A stretch of DNA of 64,000 nt, taken from the NCBI RefSeq assembly GCF_002564005.1, contig NZ_PDJG01000001.1:2914001-2978000 (forward strand). The letters are read 5' to 3'. Position 1 is the first letter of the stretch. Every line of letters starts with the position of its first letter. This stretch comes from Sanguibacter antarcticus (GTDB lineage: Bacteria > Actinomycetota > Actinomycetes > Actinomycetales > Cellulomonadaceae). Under the pieces are notes generated by a model, which was not told the origin of the DNA, ran no database searches, and saw only the letters and a program-made list of their open reading frames with translations. The position numbers were made by a program, and so were the translations under genes. This document shows, in pieces, positions 1 through 10,879 of the stretch.

Positions 1-623
1 CCCTGGCCGGCGAAGTGGTGGGCGAACACGTAGGGCAGGCCGAGCGCTGCCGCGAGCTGCGCCGAGTACATGGACGAGCCCAGCAGCCACACGGCTGCCG
101 CAGAGGTCGCGCGCGGCGTCGCCTTGAGCCCGTAGGAGCGTCCGCGCAGGTCCAGGGTCATCCCTGTACCGGACATGAGCTCGGCGACGTCGCGGACGTC
201 GTCAGGGAAGGTGTCGACGGCGTCGCGGCCCTGTGCTGCGCTCGAGCGCAGCATGTGGCTCGTCACCGGGTCGGAGCCCGGGGCGCGACCGATGCCGAGG
301 TCGATGCGGCCCGGGAAGGCAGCCTCGAGGAGAGCGAACTGCTCAGCGATGACGAGCGGGGCGTGGTTCGGGAGCATCACGCCGCCAGAGCCGACGCGGA
401 TGCGCTGCGTGGCGGCTGCGAGGAGCGAGATGATCACGGCCGGGTTCGTCGACGCCACGGCAGGCATGTTGTGGTGCTCCGCGACCCAGTAGCGGGTGAA
501 CCCCAGCTCGTCGGCAGTCTGGGCGAGGCGGGTGCTCGCCGCGAGGGCGTCGGAGGTGGTCTGGTCGCTGCGGACGGGGACGAGGTCGAGGACGGACAGC
601 GCTGTGCGGGGGAGTGGGGTCAC
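1..623 (-). CDS. LLM-class flavin-dependent oxidoreductase (MsnO8-like), 3' end outside window
   Basis: Luciferase-like monooxygenase family protein of the MsnO8 group; 207 codons are visible and the C-terminal third lies outside the window. The start is GTG at 621-623 because an in-frame TGA lies about 12 codons upstream and no ATG exists between. Visible landmarks are the N-terminal [13 protein letters not shown] strand, [10 protein letters not shown] (the EHH motif typical of the family), [14 protein letters not shown] and [20 protein letters not shown], which is characteristic of MsnO8-type proteins. Family members use reduced flavin and oxygen; the substrate is not predictable. The small membrane-protein gene just upstream on the same strand ends 37 bases before this start, so the two may be co-transcribed. 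Confidence 0.85.
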   Translation of the reverse strand, partial: MTPLPRTALSVLDLVPVRSDQTTSDALAASTRLAQTADELGFTRYWVAEHHNMPAVASTNPAVIISLLAAATQRIRVGSGGVMLPNHAPLVIAEQFALLEAAFPGRIDLGIGRAPGSDPVTSHMLRSSAAQGRDAVDTFPDDVRDVAELMSGTGMTLDLRGRSYGLKATPRATSAAAVWLLGSSMYSAQLAAALGLPYVFAHHFAGQ

Positions 624-659
624 CCACGGTGCAACGGGAGCGACCCGTGCGGTATTCCG

Positions 660-926
660 TCAGTGCGCAGCGATACGGCTGCGGGTGATCGCGCGCAGCG
701 CGAAGACCCCGATCCCGACCCAGATGACGTTGACGACCGCCGAGGGCCACGCACCGTAGACGGTGGCGCTCACGGAGAGCAGGGCGGCACCGACGATGTT
801 CATGGCCTGGAACCGCAGGGAGTCCGGTGTGATCCGCTTCGTCGTGACCAGCCCGTAGGCGATGACGGCGGTGATCGCACCCGTCCACCCGATGGCGGTG
901 AGTGCAAGCTGGACGGCAGCGGACAT
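660..926 (-). CDS. small CBU_0592-like membrane protein, 88 aa
   Basis: An 88-residue protein with about three hydrophobic segments (residues about 5-25, 40-58 and 62-78) that resembles the small CBU_0592-type integral membrane proteins. An AAGGAG ribosome-binding site ends 8 bases before the ATG at 924-926, which fixes the start. It lies just upstream of the flavin oxidoreductase on the same strand and is divergent from the LysR gene, sharing a 150-bp promoter region with it. Function unknown; the family assignment is by hydropathy pattern and motif resemblance only. Confidence 0.7.
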   Translation of the reverse strand: MSAAVQLALTAIGWTGAITAVIAYGLVTTKRITPDSLRFQAMNIVGAALLSVSATVYGAWPSAVVNVIWVGIGVFALRAITRSRIAAH

Positions 927-1028
927 GACGTGCTCCTTGGGGATGGTGGGGGACGTGGCCGTGCCAGCGGCTCTGCGTCCCAGGTGGTGCGTCACCTGCG
1001 GTGACGTCACAAGTGTGGCGGTCAAAGT

Positions 1029-1079
1029 CATGTAGCACAATTGAACGATTCTCTTTAACCCATGTAGCATCTCTACATG
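1029..1079. promoter_or_regulatory. LysR-region repeats: two CATGTAGCA copies and an overlapping palindrome
   Basis: CATGTAGCA occurs at 1029-1037 and again at 1061-1069, 32 bp apart (about three helical turns). The second copy is also the left arm of CATGTAG-N5-CTACATG (1061-1079), whose right arm contains the ATG start codon of the LysR gene. No Shine-Dalgarno sequence fits between. This looks like a regulator-binding region that overlaps the translation start; autoregulation is inferred. Confidence 0.55.
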
Positions 1080-1982
1080 GCTATCGATGCCCGAAGGCTT
1101 GGTGTTCTCCTTGCCGTCCACAGGGCTGGCGGAGTCGTTGCAGCGGCCGATCTGCTCCGTCTGACCCCGTCCGCCGTCTCTCAGCAGATCGCCAAGCTCG
1201 AGCTCGAGGAGAACGTCCAGGTCCTCGACCGCGGGCCCCGAGGAGTGACCCTCACCGCGGTCGGGCTCATGCTCGCCGAAGCGGCCGAGCGCATCGAGAC
1301 CGAGCTCGTCGAGGCCCGCAAGCAGATAGCGCTCCTCGGCCCCGAGGTCAGCGGACGCGTCGTCATCGGTGCGTTCCAGACCGTCACCCGGAGCGTCGTC
1401 GCACCGATGCTCACCGACCTCGCCCTTACGGCGCCCGGCATCGAGATCTCCGTCCACGAGGTCGAGAGCGTCGATGCTGCCCGGGGGCTGCGCAGCGGCG
1501 AGCTCGACCTGGTCGTCCTCGAGCACGACTCCGCCTCGGCACGGCCCGTCCCCAAGGGGTTCAGCGAGACGCTGCTGCTCGACGAACCGTGGCGGCTCGT
1601 CGTGCCGACGAGCATGGCTGTCCCGGCCACGGTCCAAGGCCTCAAGGACGCCGTCTGGATCGGAGCAGAGAAAGACACTGCTGCTGCGCGTGCCCTCGCT
1701 CGCGTCGTCGCCCTCACCGGGGCCGTACAAGAGTCGCGGCACGCGTACTCCAGCTACGAGGTCGCTCTCGCGCTCGTCGCCGCTGGTCAGGGGATCGCGC
1801 TCCTTCCGGCCCTCGCGCTCCAGACCGCAGACCTGCAGGGCGTCGACGTCGTGCAGGTCGCCGGGCTCGGCACCCGGCGCATCGCTGCCCGCCACCGCGC
1901 GAACCGCCACGAGCCCACCTCGGCGGTCACAGCGGTCGTGGACGGTCTGCTCGCACACGTCGCTGTACTCGACCTGGGATAG
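1077..1982 (+). CDS. LysR-family transcriptional regulator
   Basis: A 301-residue LysR-type regulator of normal length. The N-terminal winged helix-turn-helix (residues about 3-60) carries the diagnostic stretch TPSAVSQQIAKLE, and residues about 90-300 form the periplasmic-binding-protein-like effector domain (SGRVVIGAFQTVTRSVVAPML). The ATG at 1077 lies within a palindrome and has no clear ribosome-binding site, so translation may be leaderless or start elsewhere nearby. The symporter gene follows 19 bp downstream on the same strand and is the most likely regulated or co-transcribed gene. The effector is unknown. Confidence 0.88.
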   Translation: MAIDARRLGVLLAVHRAGGVVAAADLLRLTPSAVSQQIAKLELEENVQVLDRGPRGVTLTAVGLMLAEAAERIETELVEARKQIALLGPEVSGRVVIGAFQTVTRSVVAPMLTDLALTAPGIEISVHEVESVDAARGLRSGELDLVVLEHDSASARPVPKGFSETLLLDEPWRLVVPTSMAVPATVQGLKDAVWIGAEKDTAAARALARVVALTGAVQESRHAYSSYEVALALVAAGQGIALLPALALQTADLQGVDVVQVAGLGTRRIAARHRANRHEPTSAVTAVVDGLLAHVAVLDLG

Positions 1983-2001
1983 TTCGTCAACAGTTGCGGA
2001 C

Positions 2002-3555
2002 ATGCTCCCAGTACGGTCCAATTGCCCGATGCAGCCAGCAACAGTGTTCTGGACAGCGTCCGTCAGCGACATCGAGGAATCGATCAACTCCGCCTTTGCG
2101 CCTGTTGCAAAAGTATTCGCCGACGTCATCTTCTACAGCGTGCCGATCGGAGACGCGAGCGTCCCGATCCTCATCGCATGGCTCATCGGTGCCGCGCTCT
2201 TCTTCACCATCGCGCTCCGCGGCATCCAGGTCCGTGGCTTCGGCCACGCGATCGCCCTCGTGCGCGGCAAGTACGGACGCTCCTCGGACCCCGGCGAGGT
2301 CAGCCACTTCCAGGCGCTCTCCTCGGCAGTGTCCGGGACTGTGGGACTCGGCAACATCGCTGGTGTAGCGATCGCCGTGACGATCGGTGGCGCGGGTGCG
2401 ACGTTCTGGATGATCGTCGCCGGTCTGCTCGGCATGTGCACCAAGTTCGTCGAGTGCACGCTCGGCGTGAAATATCGTGAGGAGCACGAGGACGGCACCA
2501 TCTCTGGTGGCCCGTTCCGCTACCTCCCCATCGCGTTCGCGCGGTTCGGCCGCATCCCGGCGAAGGTGCTCACCAGCATCTTCGCGGTCTCGATCTTCTT
2601 CTTCGGGATCGTGGGCGGCAACATGTTCCAGGCCAACCAGACCTACGCGCAGGCGCGCAACGTCACCGGCGGAGACGACGGCCCGCTCGCGAGCGACGGA
2701 TCAGCACTGATCTTCGGGATCGTGCTCGCACTCCTCGTCGGCATCGTCATCATCGGCGGCATCAAGTCCATCGCTCGCATCACGAGCAAGCTCGTCCCGG
2801 CGATGGGCGTCCTCTACGTCCTCGCGTGCCTCACGGTCCTCGCGGTCAACGCCGACGGGATCATCCCGGCCTTCGGCGAGATCATCTCCGGAGCATTCGA
2901 CCCGGACGGCGTCACCGGAGGGATCGTCGGTGTTCTCATCGTCGGGTTCCAGCGGGCCGCGTTCTCCAACGAGGCAGGCATCGGGTCTGCACCGATCGCC
3001 CACTCGGCCGTCAAGACGAAGCGCCCGGTCACCGAGGGCTTCGTCTCGCTCCTCGAGCCGTTCATCGACACGGTCGTCATCTGCACGCTCACCGCCCTGA
3101 CGATCATCATCGCGCGGCCGCAGTCCTGGCTCGACGGACGTGAGGACGTCGCCACCGGCGGCCTCGGCCCGGGCAACGGTGTCACGCTCACGTCTGACGC
3201 CTTCGAGACGGTGCTCCCGTGGTTCCCGGTCGTGCTCGCCGTCGCTGTGGCGCTCTTCGCGTTCTCGACCCTCATCACGTGGGCGTACTACTCGCAGAAG
3301 GCATGGACGTCCCTCTTCGGACGCACGCCCGTGACCGAGCGCATCTTCCAGGTCGTCTTCGTCCTCTTCACCGTGTTCGGTTCGGTCCTCTCGCTCGGCG
3401 ACGTCGTCAACCTCGCCGACGCGATGCTCTTCCTCTGCGCGTTCATCAACATCCTCGGGCTCTACCTGCTGTTCCCGGTGGTGCGCAACGAGCTCCGGGA
3501 GTACCTCGACGACCGTCGCGCGGACCGGCTCGTGCGCTCCGACGTGGACGCGTGA
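2002..3555 (+). CDS. AGCS-family alanine/glycine:cation symporter
   Basis: A 517-residue amino acid carrier of the AGCS (alanine or glycine:cation symporter) family, with about ten to eleven transmembrane segments. Signature stretches are FQALSSAVSGTVGLGNIAGV near residues 95-115, TISGGPFRY, and GFQRAAFSNEAGIGSAPIAH in the second half. It should import small neutral amino acids with sodium or protons. Start choice is uncertain: ATG at 2002 is used because GCGGA precedes it; ATG at 2029 would remove nine residues and is equally compatible with the family. It sits directly behind the LysR gene, suggesting that the regulator controls uptake of a related amino acid. Confidence 0.88.
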   Translation: MLPVRSNCPMQPATVFWTASVSDIEESINSAFAPVAKVFADVIFYSVPIGDASVPILIAWLIGAALFFTIALRGIQVRGFGHAIALVRGKYGRSSDPGEVSHFQALSSAVSGTVGLGNIAGVAIAVTIGGAGATFWMIVAGLLGMCTKFVECTLGVKYREEHEDGTISGGPFRYLPIAFARFGRIPAKVLTSIFAVSIFFFGIVGGNMFQANQTYAQARNVTGGDDGPLASDGSALIFGIVLALLVGIVIIGGIKSIARITSKLVPAMGVLYVLACLTVLAVNADGIIPAFGEIISGAFDPDGVTGGIVGVLIVGFQRAAFSNEAGIGSAPIAHSAVKTKRPVTEGFVSLLEPFIDTVVICTLTALTIIIARPQSWLDGREDVATGGLGPGNGVTLTSDAFETVLPWFPVVLAVAVALFAFSTLITWAYYSQKAWTSLFGRTPVTERIFQVVFVLFTVFGSVLSLGDVVNLADAMLFLCAFINILGLYLLFPVVRNELREYLDDRRADRLVRSDVDA

Positions 3556-3588
3556 GCTGCACGCACGTCTGGGCCTGAGACACAGAAG

Positions 3589-3839
3589 GGCCCGTGGGCT
3601 GGTGGGGTCTCCCCCACCTGCCGCGATGGACGAGATCGCGGCTCCCACGGGCTCCGGTGGCTGTCTGGTACTCGCTGCCGCCCACCTGTGAAGGTGCGGT
3701 GGCCCGGGTATCGGCACTGCCGTCCGGCCGTCCGTCGCTCACCGGTCGGTGACCCGACCTGAGCACCTGGCGACTAGCGGACAGCCACCTCACGCGTCTG
3801 AGAACAGATCATGTCTTGGACCACCTCCTTTTCTGTGTG
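3589..3839 (-). ncRNA. candidate structured RNA with embedded 12-codon ORF (unidentified)
   Basis: Between two plus-strand genes the minus strand has the look of a complete short transcript. After a promoter and a short ORF it contains a 10-bp long-range pairing, GGTGGCTGTC (minus strand of 3780-3789, inside the last codons of the ORF) with GACAGCCACC (minus strand of 3656-3665). It ends with a compact three-way junction: outer 9-bp stem 3590-3598/3644-3652 enclosing two perfect hairpins, 3601-3607/3612-3618 and 3620-3627/3635-3642. All three stems have no mismatches. I do not recognise a named RNA family. The junction could instead act as the terminator of the symporter gene on the plus strand. 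Strand choice rests on the promoter and ribosome-binding site. Confidence 0.5.
3774..3812 (-). CDS. 12-residue leader-type peptide, MICSQTREVAVR
   Basis: A 13-codon frame, ATG (3810-3812) to TAG (3774-3776), preceded at 3824-3829 by a perfect AGGAGG with an 11-base spacer, the strongest ribosome-binding site in the neighbourhood. The last codons (encoding EVAV) form one arm of a 10-bp pairing with sequence about 115 bases downstream, so ribosome occupancy of this ORF would compete with RNA folding. This arrangement is typical of leader peptides, but no minus-strand gene follows, since the upstream neighbours 3' of it are on the plus strand. Peptide function unknown. Confidence 0.45.
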   Translation of the reverse strand: MICSQTREVAVR

Positions 3840-3845
3840 CTGCCG

Positions 3846-3875
3846 AGGCTACGCCCGGCCTCGCGGGACGTTCAA
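3846..3875 (-). promoter_or_regulatory. minus-strand promoter for the short ORF/structured RNA
   Basis: TTGAAC (minus strand of 3870-3875) is separated by 18 bp from TAGCCT (minus strand of 3846-3851), a good sigma-70-type promoter. Transcription would start near 3839, giving a leader of about 25 bases before the short ORF. Confidence 0.5.
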
Positions 3876-3928
3876 GGGTTTTTTCGACGGGCAGGCGCGG
3901 GCGACCAGCCTGGGGCAGGATGGGCGCC

Positions 3929-4495
3929 ATGACGGCACCCCTTCTCCGCATCATGACCGTGTGCACGGGCAACATCTGCCGCTCGCCCATGGCCGAGATC
4001 GTCCTTCGCGAGCGGCTCGACGCCGCCGGCCTGGGGGAGCACGTCGTCGTCGACTCGACGGGAGTCACCTCCGAGGAGGTGGGCAACCCGATCGATCGTC
4101 GTGCACGGGCTGTGCTCGTCGCGGCCGGGTACTCCGACGCGGCGCTCGACGCCCACCGGGCACGACGCACCGACGCAGCCGACCTCGCCGAGCGAGACCT
4201 CGTCCTCGCGATGACCACCGACCACGCCCGGGTGCTGCGGCGTCTCGCCGAGACCTCGGGCACGGACGGTGGACCGGCGCAGATCCGGATGTTCCGGTCG
4301 TTCGACCCGCAGGCACCGCGCGTGACCGAGCAGCGCGACGAGTGCCTCCTCGACGTCGAGGACCCCTGGTACGGCGGGCCGGCAGACTTCGAGGGGTGCC
4401 TCGACCAGGTCGAGGCCGCCGTCGACGGCATCGTCGAGCACGTGCGCGCTCACCTGGCAGGACGCGGCACCGCGACCGCGCCTCACGCCGGCTAG
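3929..4495 (+). CDS. low-molecular-weight protein-tyrosine phosphatase
   Basis: A 188-residue cytoplasmic phosphatase of the low-molecular-weight family. The P-loop VCTGNICRSPMAE (residues about 10-22) contains the catalytic C-X5-R-S, and DVEDPWYGG near residue 145 supplies the conserved aspartate. It should hydrolyse phosphotyrosine on proteins. ATG at 3929 is preferred over ATG at 3920 because GCAGG lies at a better distance. The App1-type phosphatase gene begins 53 bp downstream on the same strand, so the two probably share a transcript. Somewhat longer than the usual 150-165 residues because of an Ala/Gly-rich C-terminal tail. Confidence 0.88.
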   Translation: MTAPLLRIMTVCTGNICRSPMAEIVLRERLDAAGLGEHVVVDSTGVTSEEVGNPIDRRARAVLVAAGYSDAALDAHRARRTDAADLAERDLVLAMTTDHARVLRRLAETSGTDGGPAQIRMFRSFDPQAPRVTEQRDECLLDVEDPWYGGPADFEGCLDQVEAAVDGIVEHVRAHLAGRGTATAPHAG

Positions 4496-4548
4496 CTGCC
4501 GACACCGCCCAGCGGGCACCGACCCTCACCCGCTGGAAGACTCCTCCC

Positions 4549-5757
4549 ATGAGTACCGACACGTCGAGCAGACCGCACCGAGCGAGCCGCTGGGAGGACC
4601 GCTTCGTCAACGCTGTCGCCAGGACGCTGCGCTCCCGCGGATGGCAGGCCCGCATCGAGCCGTACACGGGGTACGGGATCGCTGCAGATGGTGACGAGGA
4701 CGGCTGGGTGCGTGTGCTCGGCCGGGTCATGCTCTCGCCGAAGAGCAACCAGCGGGCGCAGGGCGTCGACGACCCGACCGCGATCGAGGAGGACGCAGCA
4801 CCCGAGCCTCGGGCCAGGAGAGCCCGGGCGGCAGCCCGTCGCGGACCTGAGCCTCTGCGGGCCGTGCGCGGCTGGCGCAGCTTCTTCACCGCCCAGCTCC
4901 CGCACGCCGCTGTCGAGATCGTCGTCGACGGTGTCGCCCACGCGGCGACGTCGGACCGCGGTGGCTACGTCGACACGGTCGTCCCCGCGCGCCTGACCAA
5001 GGGATGGCACGACGTCCAGGTGCGCGCGACCGAGGACGGGCCCGCCGGGGGAGGCCCGTCGGTCCGGACCCCGGTGCGGATCCTCGACGCCCACGAGACG
5101 ACCGGGCTCGTCAGCGACGTCGACGACACCCTGATGGTCACCGCGCTGCCGCGACCGCTCACCGCGATCTGGAACATCCTCGTCCTCCACGAGGACGCCC
5201 GGCGGCCGGTCAAGGGCATGGCTGCGCTCTACGCCGAGATCGAGGCGGCGAACCCGGAGATCCCCGTGTTCTACCTCTCGACGAACGCGTGGAACGTCGC
5301 GCCCGCGCTGCGCCGGTTCTTCGCCTACCACCACTACCCGCCAGGTCCCCTGTTCCTCACCGACTGGGGCCCGACCAACACGGGATGGTTCCGCAGCGGT
5401 CGCGAGCACAAGCGTCGGGCGCTCCAACGGCTCGCCACGGAGCTCCCGCAGGTCCGATGGTTGCTCGTCGGCGACGACGGCCAGCACGACCCCTCGATCT
5501 ACGGCGAGTTCACCGAGACGCACCCGGACCAGGTGCGAGCGGTCGTCATCCGTCAGCTCACGCCGACCGAGCAGGTCCTCGCCCACGGTGCCCCGACCCC
5601 GAACGTCGGCTCCCGCACGCAGGCCCGCGCCGCGGCCGGCACGGTTACCGTCGTCGGTGCGCCCGACGGCGAGAGCCTCGGCCGAGAGCTTCGCGCGGCC
5701 GGCGTGCTCCCCGCCACCGGACCTCGCACGGTCAGGCCTGACACGATGTCCTCATGA
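4549..5757 (+). CDS. App1-family phosphatase (DUF2183)
   Basis: A 402-residue protein with the DUF2183/App1 phosphatidate-phosphatase domain in its second half. The catalytic HAD-like motif is VSDVDDTLM (residues about 188-196), followed by FYLSTNAWNV and VGDDGQHDPSIY, both typical of the family. The N-terminal half has a beta-rich region (SFFTAQLPHAAVEIVVDGV) also seen in bacterial homologues. Yeast App1 dephosphorylates phosphatidate; bacterial substrates are not established. ATG at 4549 is the first good start. The stop codon overlaps the next ATG (ATGA), indicating translational coupling to the aminotransferase. Confidence 0.82.
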   Translation: MSTDTSSRPHRASRWEDRFVNAVARTLRSRGWQARIEPYTGYGIAADGDEDGWVRVLGRVMLSPKSNQRAQGVDDPTAIEEDAAPEPRARRARAAARRGPEPLRAVRGWRSFFTAQLPHAAVEIVVDGVAHAATSDRGGYVDTVVPARLTKGWHDVQVRATEDGPAGGGPSVRTPVRILDAHETTGLVSDVDDTLMVTALPRPLTAIWNILVLHEDARRPVKGMAALYAEIEAANPEIPVFYLSTNAWNVAPALRRFFAYHHYPPGPLFLTDWGPTNTGWFRSGREHKRRALQRLATELPQVRWLLVGDDGQHDPSIYGEFTETHPDQVRAVVIRQLTPTEQVLAHGAPTPNVGSRTQARAAAGTVTVVGAPDGESLGRELRAAGVLPATGPRTVRPDTMSS

Positions 5758-6944
5758 AGGTCTCTCGGCGCGCCCAGGTCCCCCCATTCGCCGTCATGGA
5801 GGTGCTCGCCGCCGCCAACGCCCGGCGGGCCGCCGGCGAGTCCGTCCTCAACCTCTGCGCGGGCGAGCCGTCGACCGGCGCGTCGGAGGCCGTCCGCCAG
5901 CGGGCGATCGAGCTGCTCACCGCCGGTGACCTCGGCTACACGGAGGCGCTCGGTGCCCCGGCGCTGCGCCGCGCGATCGCCGAGCACTACGGCCGCTGGT
6001 ACGACGTCGAGGTCTCCCCCGAGCAGGTCGCCGTCACCACCGGGTCCTCCGGCGGCTTCATGCTCGCGTTCCTCGCGGCGTTCGACGTCGGCGACAGGGT
6101 CGCTCTCGCTCGCCCCGGATACCCCGCCTACCGCAACATCCTCACGTCGCTCGGGTGCGAGGTCGTCGAGCTCGACTGCGGACCCGAGACCCGCTACCAG
6201 CCGACGATCTCCCAGCTCCAGGAGGCCTACTACGGCGGAGGCCTCGACGGCCTCGTCATCGCGAGCCCCGCAAACCCGACAGGCACGATGATCCCGGCCG
6301 ACGAGCTCGCCGCCCTCGCCAGCTGGTGCTCCGACTTCGACGTCCGGCTCGTCAGCGACGAGATCTACCACGGGATCACCTACGAGGAGCCGGGGGTCGA
6401 CGCCGTCCGCACCGCGACCGCCGCGTCCTACCTCGGCAGCGGCGCCGTCGTCGTCAACTCGTTCTCCAAGTACTGGGCCATGACCGGGTGGCGCCTCGGC
6501 TGGCTCGTCCTGCCCGACGACCTCGTCAGCGCGGTCGACGCGCTCGCGAGCAACGTCGCGCTCTGCCCGCCGGCGCTCGCGCAGCACGCAGGCACCGCCG
6601 CCTTCAGCGACGCAGGCTATGCGGCCGCGCGCGCGAACGCCGAGCAGTACCGCGAGTCACGACGGCTCGTGCTCGACCGGCTCGACGACCTGGGCTGGGA
6701 GCGTGTCGCACCCGCCGACGGGGCCTTCTACATCTACGCAGACGTGTCCCGCTCGGGGCTCGACTCCGTCACCTGGTGCGAACGTCTCCTCGCCGAGACG
6801 GGCGTCGCGCTCACGCCAGGGACCGACTTCGACGGCGTGCACGGCCACGACTGGGTCCGGCTCTCTTTCGCCGCCGCACCCGAGGTGGTCTCCGAGGCGG
6901 TCGACCGGATCATCGCCTGGCAGCGCACGCTCGACGTCCGCTGA
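5754..6944 (+). CDS. class I/II pyridoxal-phosphate aminotransferase
   Basis: A 396-residue fold-type I aminotransferase. The PLP lysine is K239 in VVNSFSKYWAMTGWRLGW; N174 in SPANPTG and D202/Y205 in SDEIYHG are the other cofactor contacts. The sequence resembles aspartate/alanine-type or valine-type transaminases, but the substrate cannot be settled from sequence. It starts inside the stop codon of the preceding phosphatase gene by a four-base ATGA overlap. A strong hairpin follows the stop codon. Confidence 0.88.
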   Translation: MKVSRRAQVPPFAVMEVLAAANARRAAGESVLNLCAGEPSTGASEAVRQRAIELLTAGDLGYTEALGAPALRRAIAEHYGRWYDVEVSPEQVAVTTGSSGGFMLAFLAAFDVGDRVALARPGYPAYRNILTSLGCEVVELDCGPETRYQPTISQLQEAYYGGGLDGLVIASPANPTGTMIPADELAALASWCSDFDVRLVSDEIYHGITYEEPGVDAVRTATAASYLGSGAVVVNSFSKYWAMTGWRLGWLVLPDDLVSAVDALASNVALCPPALAQHAGTAAFSDAGYAAARANAEQYRESRRLVLDRLDDLGWERVAPADGAFYIYADVSRSGLDSVTWCERLLAETGVALTPGTDFDGVHGHDWVRLSFAAAPEVVSEAVDRIIAWQRTLDVR

Positions 6945-6945
6945 A

Positions 6946-6976
6946 CGGCAGCGCCCTAGTTCTGCGGGCGCTGCCG
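6946..6976. terminator. hairpin terminator between convergent genes
   Basis: CGGCAGCGCCC (6946-6956) and GGGCGCTGCCG (6966-6976) form a perfect 11-bp stem with a 9-base loop, one base after the aminotransferase stop and ten bases before the stop of the convergent gene. It lacks a T-tract on the plus strand and could serve both directions. Confidence 0.65.
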
Positions 6977-6986
6977 CCGTGCTGGC

Positions 6987-7379
6987 TCAGAGCAAGACGT
7001 CGAGGCCACCGGACAGCGCGGTCGTGATCGCCAGCTGGCTGGCCTCGACCCGTGCAGCATCAGCAGCGAGCGTGGCCTGGTCGGCCTTCTCTCGCGTGTG
7101 CTGAGCCTGGGTCCGCTGGTCCACGGCGAGCTGGCGGCGCAGCGCAGCAAGGTCGGTCGAGGTCGAGCTTGAGGTCGTCGACGTGGACGTGGTCGTCGAC
7201 TCGCTCGTCGAGGAGCTCGACGCGGAGCCGGACTCCGCGGGCGGCGGGCCTCCGCGTCCGCCACCCAGGGGCGGACCGGCCTGTCCGCCAGGAGGCGGAC
7301 CTTCGGGGCGGTTCGCTCCCGCGCCGGCCAGCGCGCTCGCTGCCGCGCCCGTCGTGTCGGCGATGCCTGAAACCTGCAT
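6987..7379 (-). CDS. Ser/Thr- and Gly/Pro-rich hypothetical protein, 130 aa
   Basis: A 130-residue protein not assigned to a family. Residues 20-50 are Gly/Pro-rich, residues 50-76 almost purely Ser/Thr, and residues 77-130 form a charged helix (LAALRRQLAVDQRT) ending in a hydrophobic tail. The composition suggests a flexible linker before a coiled coil, as in small flagellar or secretion-associated proteins, but there is no signal peptide. An AGAGGA ribosome-binding site precedes the ATG at 7377-7379. It is convergent with the aminotransferase and divergent from the gcv riboswitch. Confidence 0.6.
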   Translation of the reverse strand: MQVSGIADTTGAAASALAGAGANRPEGPPPGGQAGPPLGGGRGGPPPAESGSASSSSTSESTTTSTSTTSSSTSTDLAALRRQLAVDQRTQAQHTREKADQATLAADAARVEASQLAITTALSGGLDVLL

Positions 7380-7481
7380 GGTCGTGTCCTCTCGTCTGCA
7401 CAGCGCCGTGATGGCGCTCCACCTGCCCATCGGCGGACCGACGCCGTGTCTGCATCGTCTGAACCTGTGCAGGACCTGTGG

Positions 7482-7519
7482 GTTCCTGTGGGGCGTTTCT
7501 GTGGGGTGTTCCTGTGGGT
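7482..7519. repeat. three 13-bp tandem repeats, GTTCCTGTGGGG type
   Basis: GTTCCTGTGGGG (7482-7493), GTTTCTGTGGGG (7495-7506) and GTTCCTGTGGGT (7508-7519) repeat with a 13-bp period, and related CCTGTG hexamers occur just upstream. They lie between the divergent 130-aa gene and the glycine riboswitch and may be regulator-binding sites. Confidence 0.5.
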
Positions 7520-7603
7520 CTCGCGAGACGCTGTTCCCTGCCATCAGCAGCACGAACGCGACCGGTATCATTGCCGCACAACCACAGATAGCGCTGCTCG
7601 AGC

Positions 7604-7815
7604 TGCGGCGGGAGAGCCCTGACCGGCCACCCGTCATCCCGGAGACACGTGTCAGGCGCCGAAGGAGCAAATCCTCCCCGGGAAACTCTCAGGCCCACGT
7701 ACCGCCGCGGCGAGGCAACTCTGAACAGCAGGCGCGTCGACCAGCGGACACCGTAGCCGACCGCCTCACCGAAGGGGCAAGCCCGCGCCACCCGCGGCGG
7801 GCCAAACTCTCAGGT
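7604..7815 (+). promoter_or_regulatory. tandem glycine riboswitch upstream of gcvP
   Basis: Two consecutive glycine aptamers in the standard tandem arrangement. Aptamer 1 (about 7604-7693) has the GGGAGAG core, GCCGAAGGAGCAA and the closing GGGAAACTCTCAGG. Aptamer 2 (about 7703-7815) has GGCGAGGCAACTCTGAAC, CACCGAAGGGGCAAGC and CCAAACTCTCAGG. In known cases glycine binding turns on the glycine cleavage genes, and here gcvP starts about 105 bases later. A possible -10 box TATCAT is at 7565-7570. The control mode (termination or translation) is not clear from the linker. Confidence 0.93.
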
Positions 7816-7921
7816 TGACCCAGACGCCCCCTCGACCGGGGCGCGCAGGGTCTGACGACAGAGCGGGGAGGGTCCCGTGCCCACGGCGTGCTGCGCCTGC
7901 CCGACCCTCCAGGAGCCTGTT

Positions 7922-10875
<2,954 letters not shown>

Positions 10876-10879
<4 letters not shown>

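Noticed and set aside
3590..3652. Three-way junction read simply as a rho-independent terminator of the symporter gene
   Set aside because: Possible, but there is no T-tract and the complexity of three perfect stems, the minus-strand promoter and the ribosome-binding site favour a minus-strand RNA; retained as an alternative.
7482..7519. Short regular repeats as a CRISPR array
   Set aside because: Period of 13 bp and no spacers or cas genes; only three copies.
7877..7921. Upstream GTG start for gcvP
   Set aside because: Adds a Cys-rich N-terminus not seen in P-proteins; the GTG at 7922 has AGGAG at the right distance.
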